Part shown: one piece after another, positions 19,785 to 27,878 of the stretch | How the letters are laid out: every line of letters starts with the position of its first letter | Numbering within the stretch: position 1 is the stretch's first letter | DNA from: Christensenellaceae bacterium | GTDB taxonomy: Bacteria; Bacillota; Clostridia; Christensenellales; Christensenellaceae | Direction: 5' to 3' | NCBI GenBank assembly: GCA_022846035.1 | Contig: AP025580.1 | Span: 1,426,001-1,490,000, forward strand | DNA: 64,000 nt | Made by a program: the position numbers and the translations under genes | Notes under the pieces: generated by a model | What the model saw: only the letters and a program-made list of their open reading frames with translations | What the model was told of the DNA's origin: nothing | The model's database searches: none

Positions 19785-21041
19785 TTACCTGGATAATCCC
19801 GCGATCGCGCAGCCCTTGAGCACTGCAAGGTCCACAGAAATCACATCCGCCTCGATCCCCCTTGCCAGAAGAAAAGGCAACAGGTTTTTAAGCGCCTCAT
19901 GCTTTAACCCGAACATCTTTTCATACGTCGTCCCTTCGATCGTCATACACACGCGGTTGTTGCTTTTGCAGGCTTTCACTGCCATTGCCGCCATTTGCAA
20001 CGCGAGCAGCCGTCCCGCCCGCTTGGTCAGGTTTAACAATATGTCATACGCAGCCCGCGCGTCGCTTTCTTCCGTGAAATATTCGGCGATCACGCCCGTT
20101 TGGTCCGTCAGGAACTCATTGACCTGCATGGTATTGAGCTGCTGGTCAAACGGCTTTTGAAAAACGCCTTCCGCACTGGCCGCGCGCAGGGTAAACCCAC
20201 ACAAATTTCCTAGGTATCCGCCGCTCGTCATCTTTTCGAATACGCCTACGCCCGGGTTTTGCAGGCTTTCATCAAAGGCAATATCGATGTCGCTGCGCGG
20301 CACCTTGTTATAGCTGCCCGCTTCTGCGTTGACTACCGTCACGCCATCCGCGTCATATCCGTTCATTTTTTTAATGTTGCCAATCGTTTCCATATAGCAG
20401 CTGTTACTGCCCGTGCCGAGTATCGTGCCCGTAAAGGAGCCGTACCCCTCCACCAGCTTTTCCGCTTTGCCCGCGAGAGCCGTCGCCACCGAATCGTTTA
20501 ATACAATCACGCTGCAGTCATGCGCTCCCAAGGCGGCAAGGCTGGCGCATATCTCTTTGCCAAGCTGCTTTCCCTCCGCGCCCTTTACTTTGACTTCCTT
20601 TGTAATGTCCACGATTTCGCTGTCAATGTTTGGGAGCGTCCGCGCCCGGTATGCAAACGAGATCACAATATCTTTGGTGATACGTGTAAGCGGGAATATC
20701 AGCTCTGCCAGCGTATCAAAAAACTCCTGCGCGCTCAGTTCTTTTTCCACGCCCGGCATGATATAGCGGAAGATTTCCTCTGTACAAAAACTTCCGTCGC
20801 TTAAAAATTTCGCCACCGCAATGCGCAGGTTCGTTCCCCCCGCGTCCACGCACAGCACCGGTTTTTCACGCTGCACGTCGTTTTGAAGGGCAAGATAGGA
20901 CGGCAGCATTAACAGCGAGCTCGGTTCGCCGCACAATCCCTTTTTCATTTCATCGATATATTCGTCAATCTCGTTTTCCAGAACGATCGTATCGTATCCC
21001 ATCCGGTGTTTTGCCAAAAATTCTTTTGCTTTCAAACTCAT
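19785..21041 (-). CDS. Hexokinase of the eukaryote-like hexokinase family
   Basis: 418 residues, about the length of one hexokinase unit. The phosphate-1 loop is VDAGGTNLRIAV (about residue 66); the catalytic Asp is in VIVLNDSVATALAG; phosphate-2 is GTILGTGSNSCYME. This family is distinct from the short bacterial glucokinases (ROK, Glk). It phosphorylates glucose or a related hexose in the cytoplasm. GGGAGT precedes ATG 21041. Confidence 0.85.
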   Translation of the reverse strand: MSLKAKEFLAKHRMGYDTIVLENEIDEYIDEMKKGLCGEPSSLLMLPSYLALQNDVQREKPVLCVDAGGTNLRIAVAKFLSDGSFCTEEIFRYIMPGVEKELSAQEFFDTLAELIFPLTRITKDIVISFAYRARTLPNIDSEIVDITKEVKVKGAEGKQLGKEICASLAALGAHDCSVIVLNDSVATALAGKAEKLVEGYGSFTGTILGTGSNSCYMETIGNIKKMNGYDADGVTVVNAEAGSYNKVPRSDIDIAFDESLQNPGVGVFEKMTSGGYLGNLCGFTLRAASAEGVFQKPFDQQLNTMQVNEFLTDQTGVIAEYFTEESDARAAYDILLNLTKRAGRLLALQMAAMAVKACKSNNRVCMTIEGTTYEKMFGLKHEALKNLLPFLLARGIEADVISVDLAVLKGCAIAGLSR

Positions 21042-21069
21042 ACTCCCTTTTCAATATTCTGCTTCTTTT

Positions 21070-21097
21070 ATTATACCGAAAACCTATGTATTTGCAA
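21070..21097 (-). promoter_or_regulatory. Hexokinase promoter
   Basis: TTGCAA (21092-21097), 16-bp spacer, TATAAT (21070-21075) on the minus strand. Confidence 0.75.
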
Positions 21098-21134
21098 TGC
21101 CATATCCCTTAGTTCCTCTTTTTTTATACACGCC

Positions 21135-21163
21135 TTGAGCCTTTTTTCTTTTTCTGCTATAAT
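21135..21163 (+). promoter_or_regulatory. Promoter of the CofE-like gene
   Basis: TTGAGC (21135-21140), 17-bp spacer, extended TG-n-TATAAT (21158-21163). Divergent to the hexokinase promoter. Confidence 0.85.
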
Positions 21164-21225
21164 ACATAAGGTTTATTCCAAAAAAGCGTATTTCGATTTG
21201 ATACGTAAAAAAGGTGGGAAATTTT

Positions 21226-22428
21226 ATGTCTAGATTAGTAGGAACCATTTCACGGGGCATCCGTACTCCGATTATTCGCCAGGGAGACGACCTTGCGCAG
21301 ATGGTTGCCGATTCGGTACTGGAAGCGGCAAACGCTTTTGACGGCGGATTTGCGATCCACGACCGCGACGTCATCGCGGTGACGGAAGCCGTCGTCGCGC
21401 GCGCGCAGGGAAACTATGCGTCTGTCGACGATATTGCCGCCGACATCCACGAAAAATTCGGCGATGAGACGATCGGCCTTATCTTCCCGATTACCAGCCG
21501 TAACCGCTTTGCGATCTGCCTGCGCGGGATCGCGCGCGGTGCAAAAAAAATCGTTATGATGCTCTCTTATCCATCCGACGAGGTAGGCAATCACCTGATT
21601 TCGCTTGACCAGCTTGATGAAAAAGGCGTCAATCCGTGGACAGACGTTCTCGATCTCAAAAAATACCGCGAGTTATTCGGCGTGAACCTGCATCCTTTCA
21701 CAGGTATGGATTATGTCGAATATTATGCTTCTGTAATCAACGAAGAAGGGGCTGAAGTCGAATTCGTATTTGCCAACAATCCGACAGTGATCCTCGATTA
21801 TACGAAAAACGTTTTGTGCTGCGATATTCATACGCGCGAACGCAGCAAGCGCAAGCTGCTCGAAGCGGGCGCGCAAAAAGTATATACGCTATGCGACATC
21901 TTAAATAAGCCTGTAAACACGGGCGGCTACAACCCCGATTACGGCCTGCTCGGTTCCAACAAATCCACAGAAACGACCGTAAAGCTGTTCCCGCGCGATT
22001 GCGACCAGTTCGTTGCCAGCGTACAGCAGAAGATCAAGGAAGCGACAGGCAAGACGGTTGAAGTCATGGTATACGGCGACGGCGCCTTTAAAGATCCGGT
22101 CGGAAAAATCTGGGAGCTTGCGGATCCTGTCGTATCCCCCGGCTATACATCCGGCCTTGAGGGAGTTCCCAACGAGCTCAAGCTGAAATATCTGGCGGAT
22201 AACGATTTTGCCGGCCTTTCCGGCGAGGAACTGCAAAAAGCGATCACCGCGCACATCCAGAAAAAGGATGAGGACCTCAAGGGCTCCATGGCTTCGCAGG
22301 GTACGACTCCCCGCCGCCTTACCGACCTGATCGGTTCGCTTTGCGACCTTACCTCGGGCAGTGGAGACAAGGGTACCCCCGTCGTGTTGGTTCAAGGCTA
22401 TTTCGACAATTATTCCGACGAGGTATAA
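21226..22428 (+). CDS. Coenzyme F420-0:L-glutamate ligase-like protein (CofE fold)
   Basis: 400 residues, longer than archaeal CofE (about 250). The CofE core is visible: GISRGIRTPIIRQGDD, AVTEAVVARAQGN, LIFPITSRNRFA and YGDGAFKDPVGKIWELADPVVSPG. In F420 makers CofE adds glutamate to F420-0. No other F420 gene is seen here, so the substrate is unclear; a related amide ligase on another acid is possible. ATG 21226 follows AAGGTGG by 8 bases; the GTG in frame upstream lies inside that ribosome site. Confidence 0.75.
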   Translation: MSRLVGTISRGIRTPIIRQGDDLAQMVADSVLEAANAFDGGFAIHDRDVIAVTEAVVARAQGNYASVDDIAADIHEKFGDETIGLIFPITSRNRFAICLRGIARGAKKIVMMLSYPSDEVGNHLISLDQLDEKGVNPWTDVLDLKKYRELFGVNLHPFTGMDYVEYYASVINEEGAEVEFVFANNPTVILDYTKNVLCCDIHTRERSKRKLLEAGAQKVYTLCDILNKPVNTGGYNPDYGLLGSNKSTETTVKLFPRDCDQFVASVQQKIKEATGKTVEVMVYGDGAFKDPVGKIWELADPVVSPGYTSGLEGVPNELKLKYLADNDFAGLSGEELQKAITAHIQKKDEDLKGSMASQGTTPRRLTDLIGSLCDLTSGSGDKGTPVVLVQGYFDNYSDEV

Positions 22429-22443
22429 AACAAACGCTTAAAG

Positions 22444-22473
22444 CGCGGTTTGCTTATGCGGGCCGCGTTTTTT
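22444..22473 (+). terminator. Terminator of the CofE-like gene
   Basis: 10-bp stem CGCGGTTTGC/GCGGGCCGCG (three G-U pairs), loop TTAT, then six T. Confidence 0.9.
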
Positions 22474-22501
22474 GTCGCCATATTATTTCTCCGGTTACCC
22501 C

Positions 22502-22530
22502 TTTACTAATTTAGCACAATGAATTATAAT
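22502..22530 (+). promoter_or_regulatory. Promoter of the amino-acid ABC transporter operon
   Basis: TTTACT (22502-22507), 17-bp spacer, TATAAT (22525-22530); a second TATAAT lies at 22551 without a good -35. Confidence 0.6.
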
Positions 22531-22572
22531 ATCATTATTGTGATAAAATTTATAATCAGGAGAGGAAATGTT

Positions 22573-23448
22573 ATGAAGAAAATATTGCTTTTTGTCCTTG
22601 TTGCTGTTTTTGCTGTGGCGTGTCTCGTTGGCTGCGCTCCTCAGGCAGAAACCCCCAGTGAATCCGCGTCGGCTTCTGATACGGCCAGCCCCTCTGCGTC
22701 TGCGGATGAAAGCGCGGCAGCCGCCAGCGACGATTCCCTGCAGAAGATCAAAGACAAAGGCGAGTTTATTATGGGTATGGACGTCAGCTTCCCGCCCATG
22801 GGCTTTAAGGACGAAAGCGGAAACATCACCGGCTTTGATGTGGAAATGGCGCAGGCCGTTGCCGATCACATGGGTGTGAAAGTAGTGTTTCAGCCCATCG
22901 ACTGGAGCTCCAATATCATGGAACTGAGCTCGGGAACCGTCGATTTGCTTTGGAATGGGTTCACAATCACGGATGAGCGCAAGGAAAAGCTTTTGATGAG
23001 CGAACCTTACATGGAAAATACGCAGGTTGTCGTTGTTACGGCTGATTCCCCCATCAAGAAGCTTACGGACCTCGCGGGCAAGAAGCTTGCCGTGCAGGAT
23101 GGTTCTTCCGCGCAAATCGCGATCGCTGAAAATAAAGAGCTTTCCGACTCCATCGGCGAACAGGTTGATTTCAAAGATAATGTGACGGCGCTCATGGACG
23201 TGAAAACCGGCGCGGTTGACGCTCTTGCGGTAGATTCCGTAGTAGCAAATTATTATCTTGCCAAAACACCCGGCGAATATGTTATACTGGAAGAAACACT
23301 TGCGCCGGAAGAATATGGCATTGGTTTTCGAAAAGGCGAAGAATCTTTCATGAACGCGGTTATGGACGCTCTGAAAGAAATGAAAGAAGACGGTACGGCC
23401 GCCCAGATTAGCGAAAAATGGTTCGGCAAGGACGTTACCACTTTCTAA
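22573..23448 (+). CDS. Polar amino-acid ABC transporter substrate-binding lipoprotein
   Basis: 291 residues. A lipoprotein signal with lipobox LVGC near residue 20, a Ser/Ala-rich linker, then SBP family 3 features: GEFIMGMDVSFPPMGFKDE, GFDVEMAQAVAD, LLWNGFTITDERK and the C-terminal YGIGFRKGEE. The GF-D and AxD residues fit amino-acid ligands; the exact substrate cannot be read. AGGAGAGGAAATG precedes ATG 22573. Confidence 0.9.
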   Translation: MKKILLFVLVAVFAVACLVGCAPQAETPSESASASDTASPSASADESAAAASDDSLQKIKDKGEFIMGMDVSFPPMGFKDESGNITGFDVEMAQAVADHMGVKVVFQPIDWSSNIMELSSGTVDLLWNGFTITDERKEKLLMSEPYMENTQVVVVTADSPIKKLTDLAGKKLAVQDGSSAQIAIAENKELSDSIGEQVDFKDNVTALMDVKTGAVDALAVDSVVANYYLAKTPGEYVILEETLAPEEYGIGFRKGEESFMNAVMDALKEMKEDGTAAQISEKWFGKDVTTF

Positions 23449-23469
23449 ACAGACTGGTTTTTAAAAAAA

Positions 23470-23501
23470 CGGGCAGTGTTTGATATACTGCCCGATTTTT
23501 T
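23470..23501 (+). terminator. Internal terminator between binding protein and permease
   Basis: 8-bp stem CGGGCAGT/ACTGCCCG, 9-base loop, then ATTTTTT. Probably leaky, giving more binding protein than permease. Confidence 0.85.
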
Positions 23502-23532
23502 GTTATTATTCAATAATCAGGAGTCATTACCT

Positions 23533-24207
23533 ATGGAAAAAGTATTGAGTTTATCTGCCGAGCTTGCACAGGGCCTTGGTATTACGCTCGCCCTCTTTGC
23601 CCTGACGCTCGTCATCTCTATCCCCCTCGGGTTTCTGGGATCGCAGGTCAGCCTGTATGCCAAAAACAGATTTGGCCGGGGAGTCTACAACGTTTATCTC
23701 ATCATAATGCGCGGTACACCGCTCATATTGCAGGTCGCTTTTTTGTATTTCGGCATCAATCTGCTGCTTACGAGTTTAGGCATTCCCGCCAGCGTATTTC
23801 GTCTGGGCCGTTTCGAATCCGCCCTGATTTCCTTTGCACTCAATTATACCGCGTATTTCAGCGAAATTTTCCGTGGCGGCGTTCAGTCTCTAAACCGTGG
23901 ACAATATGAAGCGGCGTCCGTGCTGGGACTTTCTAAAGGCGTTACCATGCGCAAGATCGTAGTTCCACAGGTGTTTAAAATCGTCATGCCCTCCCTTGGC
24001 AACGAGGTCATCACTCTCGTTAAAGACACCGCGCTTGTCAGCATAATTGCCCTGGGCGACCTCTTGCAAATTGCCTACTCGGCGTCCACGCGCGAAGTAT
24101 CCATCATGCCTTTGGTGGTGGCAATGGTGTTCTATTTAATCATCAACGCGATTGTTTCCCTCATACTTCAGAAAATCGAAAAACGCATGGATTATTACAG
24201 GATATAG
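23533..24207 (+). CDS. Amino-acid ABC transporter permease (HisM/GlnP type)
   Basis: About 224 residues with five membrane segments. The polar amino-acid permease signature is RGTPLILQVAF near residue 60, and the EAA loop is GQYEAASVLGLSKGVTMRKIVVPQ. ATG 23533 follows CAGGAG by 9 bases. The next gene encodes its ATPase. Confidence 0.93.
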   Translation: MEKVLSLSAELAQGLGITLALFALTLVISIPLGFLGSQVSLYAKNRFGRGVYNVYLIIMRGTPLILQVAFLYFGINLLLTSLGIPASVFRLGRFESALISFALNYTAYFSEIFRGGVQSLNRGQYEAASVLGLSKGVTMRKIVVPQVFKIVMPSLGNEVITLVKDTALVSIIALGDLLQIAYSASTREVSIMPLVVAMVFYLIINAIVSLILQKIEKRMDYYRI

Positions 24208-24218
24208 GGTGAATGCAA

Positions 24219-24980
24219 ATGAGCATATTGGAAGTTAAAAATCTATATAAAAGCTTCGGTAAAACCGAAGTGCTGAAGAATATCGACCTTTCCCTTGAAA
24301 AAGGCGAAACGACAGCGATCATCGGTCCGTCCGGCTCCGGAAAAAGCACGCTGCTGCGGTGCATCAACTGCCTGGAACGCGCGGAAAAAGGAACGATCAT
24401 TTTAGACGGAATCACGATCGCCGAAGAAAAAAACGGCTCGACGGTTTACCTGCCCGAAGAGGAGCTGACGACAGCGCGCCTGCATCTTGGCATGGTATTT
24501 CAGAACTTCAATCTGTTCCCCCATCTTAACGTACTGCAAAACTTAACGCTTGCGCCGATGAGCGTAGATAAAAAATCAAAAGAACAGGCTGAGGCCGAAG
24601 CCTTTGAATTGCTGGGCAAGGTAGGACTTAAGGACCGCTCGCAAGCTTATCCCTGCGAGCTTTCAGGCGGGCAAAGCCAGCGCGTCGCGATTGCGCGGGC
24701 GCTCGCTATGGATCCCGATATTCTCTGCTTTGACGAGCCGACTTCCGCACTCGATCCCGAGCTTACGGGCGAGGTGCTGCAGGTCATCAAGGAGCTTGCG
24801 GCAGAGCATATGACCATGCTCATCGTTACGCATGAGATGGGGTTTGCCAAAGAGGTCGCGAGCAGCGTGGTATTCATGGACGACGGACGTGTCCTTGACC
24901 GTGGTACGCCCGAAGAGCTTCTTCTGAATCCGAAAGAGGAGCGAATCAAGGCATTTCTCAATAAATTGTTGAGCGTGTGA
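24219..24980 (+). CDS. Amino-acid ABC transporter ATPase (GlnQ type)
   Basis: 253 residues. Walker A GPSGSGKST, Q-loop MVFQNFNLFPHLNVLQN, signature LSGGQSQRVAIA, Walker [17 protein letters not shown]-loop VTHEM. ATG 24219 is preferred because AGGGTGA lies about 6 bases before it, too near the ATG at 24213. It energises uptake with the preceding two genes. Confidence 0.93.
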   Translation: MSILEVKNLYKSFGKTEVLKNIDLSLEKGETTAIIGPSGSGKSTLLRCINCLERAEKGTIILDGITIAEEKNGSTVYLPEEELTTARLHLGMVFQNFNLFPHLNVLQNLTLAPMSVDKKSKEQAEAEAFELLGKVGLKDRSQAYPCELSGGQSQRVAIARALAMDPDILCFDEPTSALDPELTGEVLQVIKELAAEHMTMLIVTHEMGFAKEVASSVVFMDDGRVLDRGTPEELLLNPKEERIKAFLNKLLSV

Positions 24981-24992
24981 GGTAAACAGTCT

Positions 24993-25880
24993 ATGAAAGT
25001 GTTGAATTTCGGTTCCCTGAATGTGGATTACGTGTATGATGTTCCCCACTTTGTTATGCCCGGCGAAACCATCACTTCTTTTGCACGCGCTATTTTTGCG
25101 GGCGGCAAGGGCCTGAACCAGTCCATCGCTGCAAAAAAGGCCGGTGTGGACATCTACCATGCGGGCAGCGTGGGCAGCGACGGGGATATTCTCCTGAATG
25201 CCCTGCGGGAAGCGAATGTAAACAGCGATTTTGTGTTAAAGCGCGAAGACATGCCCTCGGGCCATACGGTCATTCAGGTCGATCCGGACGGGCAGAACTG
25301 TATCATTGTCTTTGGCGGCACCAACCGCCAGATCCCTAAAAAGCAGATGGACGAAACGCTCGCTTATTTTGAAGCCGGCGATTTTCTCCTCCTGCAAAAC
25401 GAGCTTAACGACATTGCCTATCTCATCGATAAAGCCTACGAAAAGGGTATGCAAATCGTTTTAAACCCGTCCCCTATCGATGCTTCGATCAATGGTCTTC
25501 CCTTGGAAAAGGTAAAATATTTTATCGTTAACGAGATCGAGGGGGCGCAGATTGCCGGCACGGATGTGATCGACGAGATTATCCCTGCGATCGCGCAAAA
25601 GTATCCGCATGCCAACATCCTGATGACGCTTGGTTCACAGGGCGCGCGTTATTACGACGGTCACAAGACCTATACGCAGGGCGTCTTCCCTGTCAAAGCT
25701 GTGGATACGACGGCCGCAGGCGACACGTTCCTCGGATACTTTGTCTATGGCGTCTCCACCGGTCTTCCCATAGAGGATACGCTGAGACTCGCGGCCCGCG
25801 CGTCGTCGATTACGGTCTCCAAAAAAGGCGCGGCAGCTTCAATCCCTACTCTTAATATAGTCCTCGCGCAAGAAAAATAA
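24993..25880 (+). CDS. Ribokinase-family (PfkB) sugar kinase
   Basis: 295 residues. Signature 1 is FAGGKGLNQSIAAKKAG near residue 35 and signature 2 is DTTAAGDTFLGYFVYG near residue 230 with the catalytic Asp. The GSLNVDYVYDVPHFVMPGE start is ribokinase-like. It phosphorylates ribose or a related sugar. It starts 12 bases after the ATPase gene, so it may be in that operon. A terminator follows. Confidence 0.88.
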   Translation: MKVLNFGSLNVDYVYDVPHFVMPGETITSFARAIFAGGKGLNQSIAAKKAGVDIYHAGSVGSDGDILLNALREANVNSDFVLKREDMPSGHTVIQVDPDGQNCIIVFGGTNRQIPKKQMDETLAYFEAGDFLLLQNELNDIAYLIDKAYEKGMQIVLNPSPIDASINGLPLEKVKYFIVNEIEGAQIAGTDVIDEIIPAIAQKYPHANILMTLGSQGARYYDGHKTYTQGVFPVKAVDTTAAGDTFLGYFVYGVSTGLPIEDTLRLAARASSITVSKKGAAASIPTLNIVLAQEK

Positions 25881-25897
25881 CAATGATCCATTATGCG

Positions 25898-25921
25898 AAA
25901 GGCGGTTTTTTATCCGTCTTT
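25898..25921 (+). terminator. Terminator after the ribokinase gene
   Basis: 8-bp stem AAAGGCGG/CCGTCTTT with an 8-base loop and following T-rich tract. Confidence 0.75.
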
Positions 25922-25997
25922 TGTTTTCTTTTCTTTTTTGAAGTGTTAAGATATTACTAACGAAAAAAGATTGGCTGAAATGCTCGGAGGACTTGCC

Positions 25998-26750
25998 ATG
26001 CTTACAAAGCTAGAACAGGAATACACGATTCGCGCGCTCGATGTGGATTTAAAAGGCGTATGGCGGCCGTCCGCCGTCCTGACGCGCATGCAGGAGATCG
26101 CCGAGGACCACGCGATCGCCGTTGGCGCCGGACGCGCAGACCTTGTGGACGAAAAAGGCCTCGCCTGGATGCTTACGCGCCTGCACCTTCAAATGACGAA
26201 ATATCCTGCCCTCACGGAAAACATCAGGGTTGTGACATGGCCTGGCAAACCGACCAAACTGTTTTTTATCCGCCATACGATGTTTTTTAACGAGGCCGGC
26301 GAAGAACTGGGGCGCGCGACTTCCCTGTGGGTGCTCTTCAATATCCGTGAACGGTACTTATGCCGCACGGGCGAGATCGGCGCAAACTATCCCTATGACC
26401 TATCGCACGGTATCGCCCTTTCCGAACCGGCCAAAATCAAAATGCCGGACGATATGGAACATCTTGCACGCCGCACAGTCATGTACAGCGACACGGATAT
26501 GAACGGCCACATGAATAACGCCAAATATGCCGATTGGGTATGCGAGCTTTTTGAGCCAGATACGCTCAAAAACGACCAGATGGCAGATTTGCGTATCAAT
26601 TACATAGCGGAAACATATATAGACGATACCGTCGATATATATGGCAAGCAGGCGGAAAACACTTTTTTTGTGTGCGGCAAACGCAATGGCGATACTGTGT
26701 TTGATGCGGCAATCGAGTGGAAAAATAATATTGGGGGGATCAGAAAGTGA
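25998..26750 (+). CDS. Acyl-ACP thioesterase (FatA/FatB-like)
   Basis: 250 residues with two hot-dog folds. The first contains IRALDVDLKGVWRPSAVL and WMLTRLHLQM; the second contains YSDTDMNGHMNNAKYADWV, with the Asp/Asn/His residues used in catalysis. It releases fatty acids from acyl carrier protein. ATG 25998 has GGAGG 9 bases upstream; a TTG 27 bases earlier is unlikely. Its stop overlaps the GTG of the phosphofructokinase gene. Confidence 0.9.
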   Translation: MLTKLEQEYTIRALDVDLKGVWRPSAVLTRMQEIAEDHAIAVGAGRADLVDEKGLAWMLTRLHLQMTKYPALTENIRVVTWPGKPTKLFFIRHTMFFNEAGEELGRATSLWVLFNIRERYLCRTGEIGANYPYDLSHGIALSEPAKIKMPDDMEHLARRTVMYSDTDMNGHMNNAKYADWVCELFEPDTLKNDQMADLRINYIAETYIDDTVDIYGKQAENTFFVCGKRNGDTVFDAAIEWKNNIGGIRK

Positions 26751-27823
26751 CAAAACGCATCGGTATCCTGACAAGCGGCGGCGACTGTCCCGGACTTAAC
26801 GCGGCGATCCGTGGCGTGGCAAAAGCGGCCTACGAACGCATGGAAAATGTCGAAATCATTGGTATCATGGACGGTTTTTCCGGCCTGATAGGCGGGCAAT
26901 ACCGACTGATGAAGCAGGAAGAATTTTCCGGCATCTTAACATTGGGCGGCACCATACTAGGTACGGTGCGCACGCCTTTCAAGGATATGCGTAAAATCGG
27001 CGACGACAAGGTGGACAAGGTCGCGAATATGGTCCGTAATTACGAGATGATGAAGCTCGACTGCCTGTGCACACTAGGCGGAAACGGCACGCATAAGACG
27101 GCCAACCTTTTGTCGGAGGAGGGCCTCAATGTCATCGGTCTTCCCAAAACGATCGATAACGACATCTGGGGAACGGACGTTACTTTCGGCTTCCATACCG
27201 CCGTGGATATTGGAACGGACGTGATCGACCGTGTCCATACGACGGCCGCAAGTCATGGCCGCGTCATGATCGTAGAAATCATGGGGAACAAAGCCGGCTG
27301 GCTTACCCTCTATACCGGCATTGCGGGCGGCGCAGACGTTGTACTGATTCCTGAAATGCCGTACGACCGCGGGGCGGTCATCGAGGCGGTTACCAAGCGC
27401 GCTGAACGCGGAAAGGCATTTTCCATTATTGCCCTTGCCGAAGGCGCAATGCGCAGCGACGAAGCGGGTATGAAACGCAAAGAGATCGCCAAAAAGCTGG
27501 CAGAGGAAGGCTACCGCAGCGTTTCCGACCGGCTGGCCCATGCCATCGAATCCGCCACCGGAGCGGAAACGCGTGTGGTTGTTCCCGGACATATCCAGCG
27601 CGGCGGCAGCCCTAGCGCATACGACCGTATTCTCGCCACACAGTTTGGCGTACAGGCGGCGGAGCTCATTTACCAGAAAAAATTCGGTTATACGGTCGCG
27701 ATGCAAAAAAGTAAATTGACCCAGAATCCGTTAAAAGATGTCGCCGGCAAAACCAAACTCGTCTCCCCCACGGATGATATGGTGCGTATTGCTAAAAACA
27801 TGGGGCTTTGCTTCGGCGGCTGA
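26747..27823 (+). CDS. pfkA: 6-phosphofructokinase
   Basis: 358 residues. GGDCPGLNAAIRG at residue 11, LGGNGTHKTA at 110-119, PKTIDNDIWGTD at 133-144 (catalytic Asp137) and PGHIQRGGSPSAYDR near 285. Gly114 occupies the E. coli 104 position, which favours ATP as donor, while Lys134 is the residue seen in PPi-dependent and group III enzymes. Asn113 replaces the usual metal-binding Asp. I favour an ATP-dependent group III enzyme. Starts with GTG overlapping the thioesterase stop. Confidence 0.92.
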   Translation: MTKRIGILTSGGDCPGLNAAIRGVAKAAYERMENVEIIGIMDGFSGLIGGQYRLMKQEEFSGILTLGGTILGTVRTPFKDMRKIGDDKVDKVANMVRNYEMMKLDCLCTLGGNGTHKTANLLSEEGLNVIGLPKTIDNDIWGTDVTFGFHTAVDIGTDVIDRVHTTAASHGRVMIVEIMGNKAGWLTLYTGIAGGADVVLIPEMPYDRGAVIEAVTKRAERGKAFSIIALAEGAMRSDEAGMKRKEIAKKLAEEGYRSVSDRLAHAIESATGAETRVVVPGHIQRGGSPSAYDRILATQFGVQAAELIYQKKFGYTVAMQKSKLTQNPLKDVAGKTKLVSPTDDMVRIAKNMGLCFGG

Positions 27824-27835
27824 GCGGTATGTTAA

Positions 27836-27867
27836 AAAAGCCTTTCCCATATATGGAAAAGGCTTTT
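27836..27867. terminator. Bidirectional terminator between pfkA and the methyltransferase gene
   Basis: 15-bp stem AAAAGCCTTTCCCAT/ATGGAAAAGGCTTTT with one mismatch, flanked by A and T tracts. Confidence 0.9.
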
Positions 27868-27878
27868 CTTTTGCTTTT

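Noticed and set aside
22520-22556. AT-rich inverted repeat before the amino-acid transporter
   Set aside because: Arms are interrupted by a 4-base insertion and consist mainly of A/T; chance is likely in such a promoter region.
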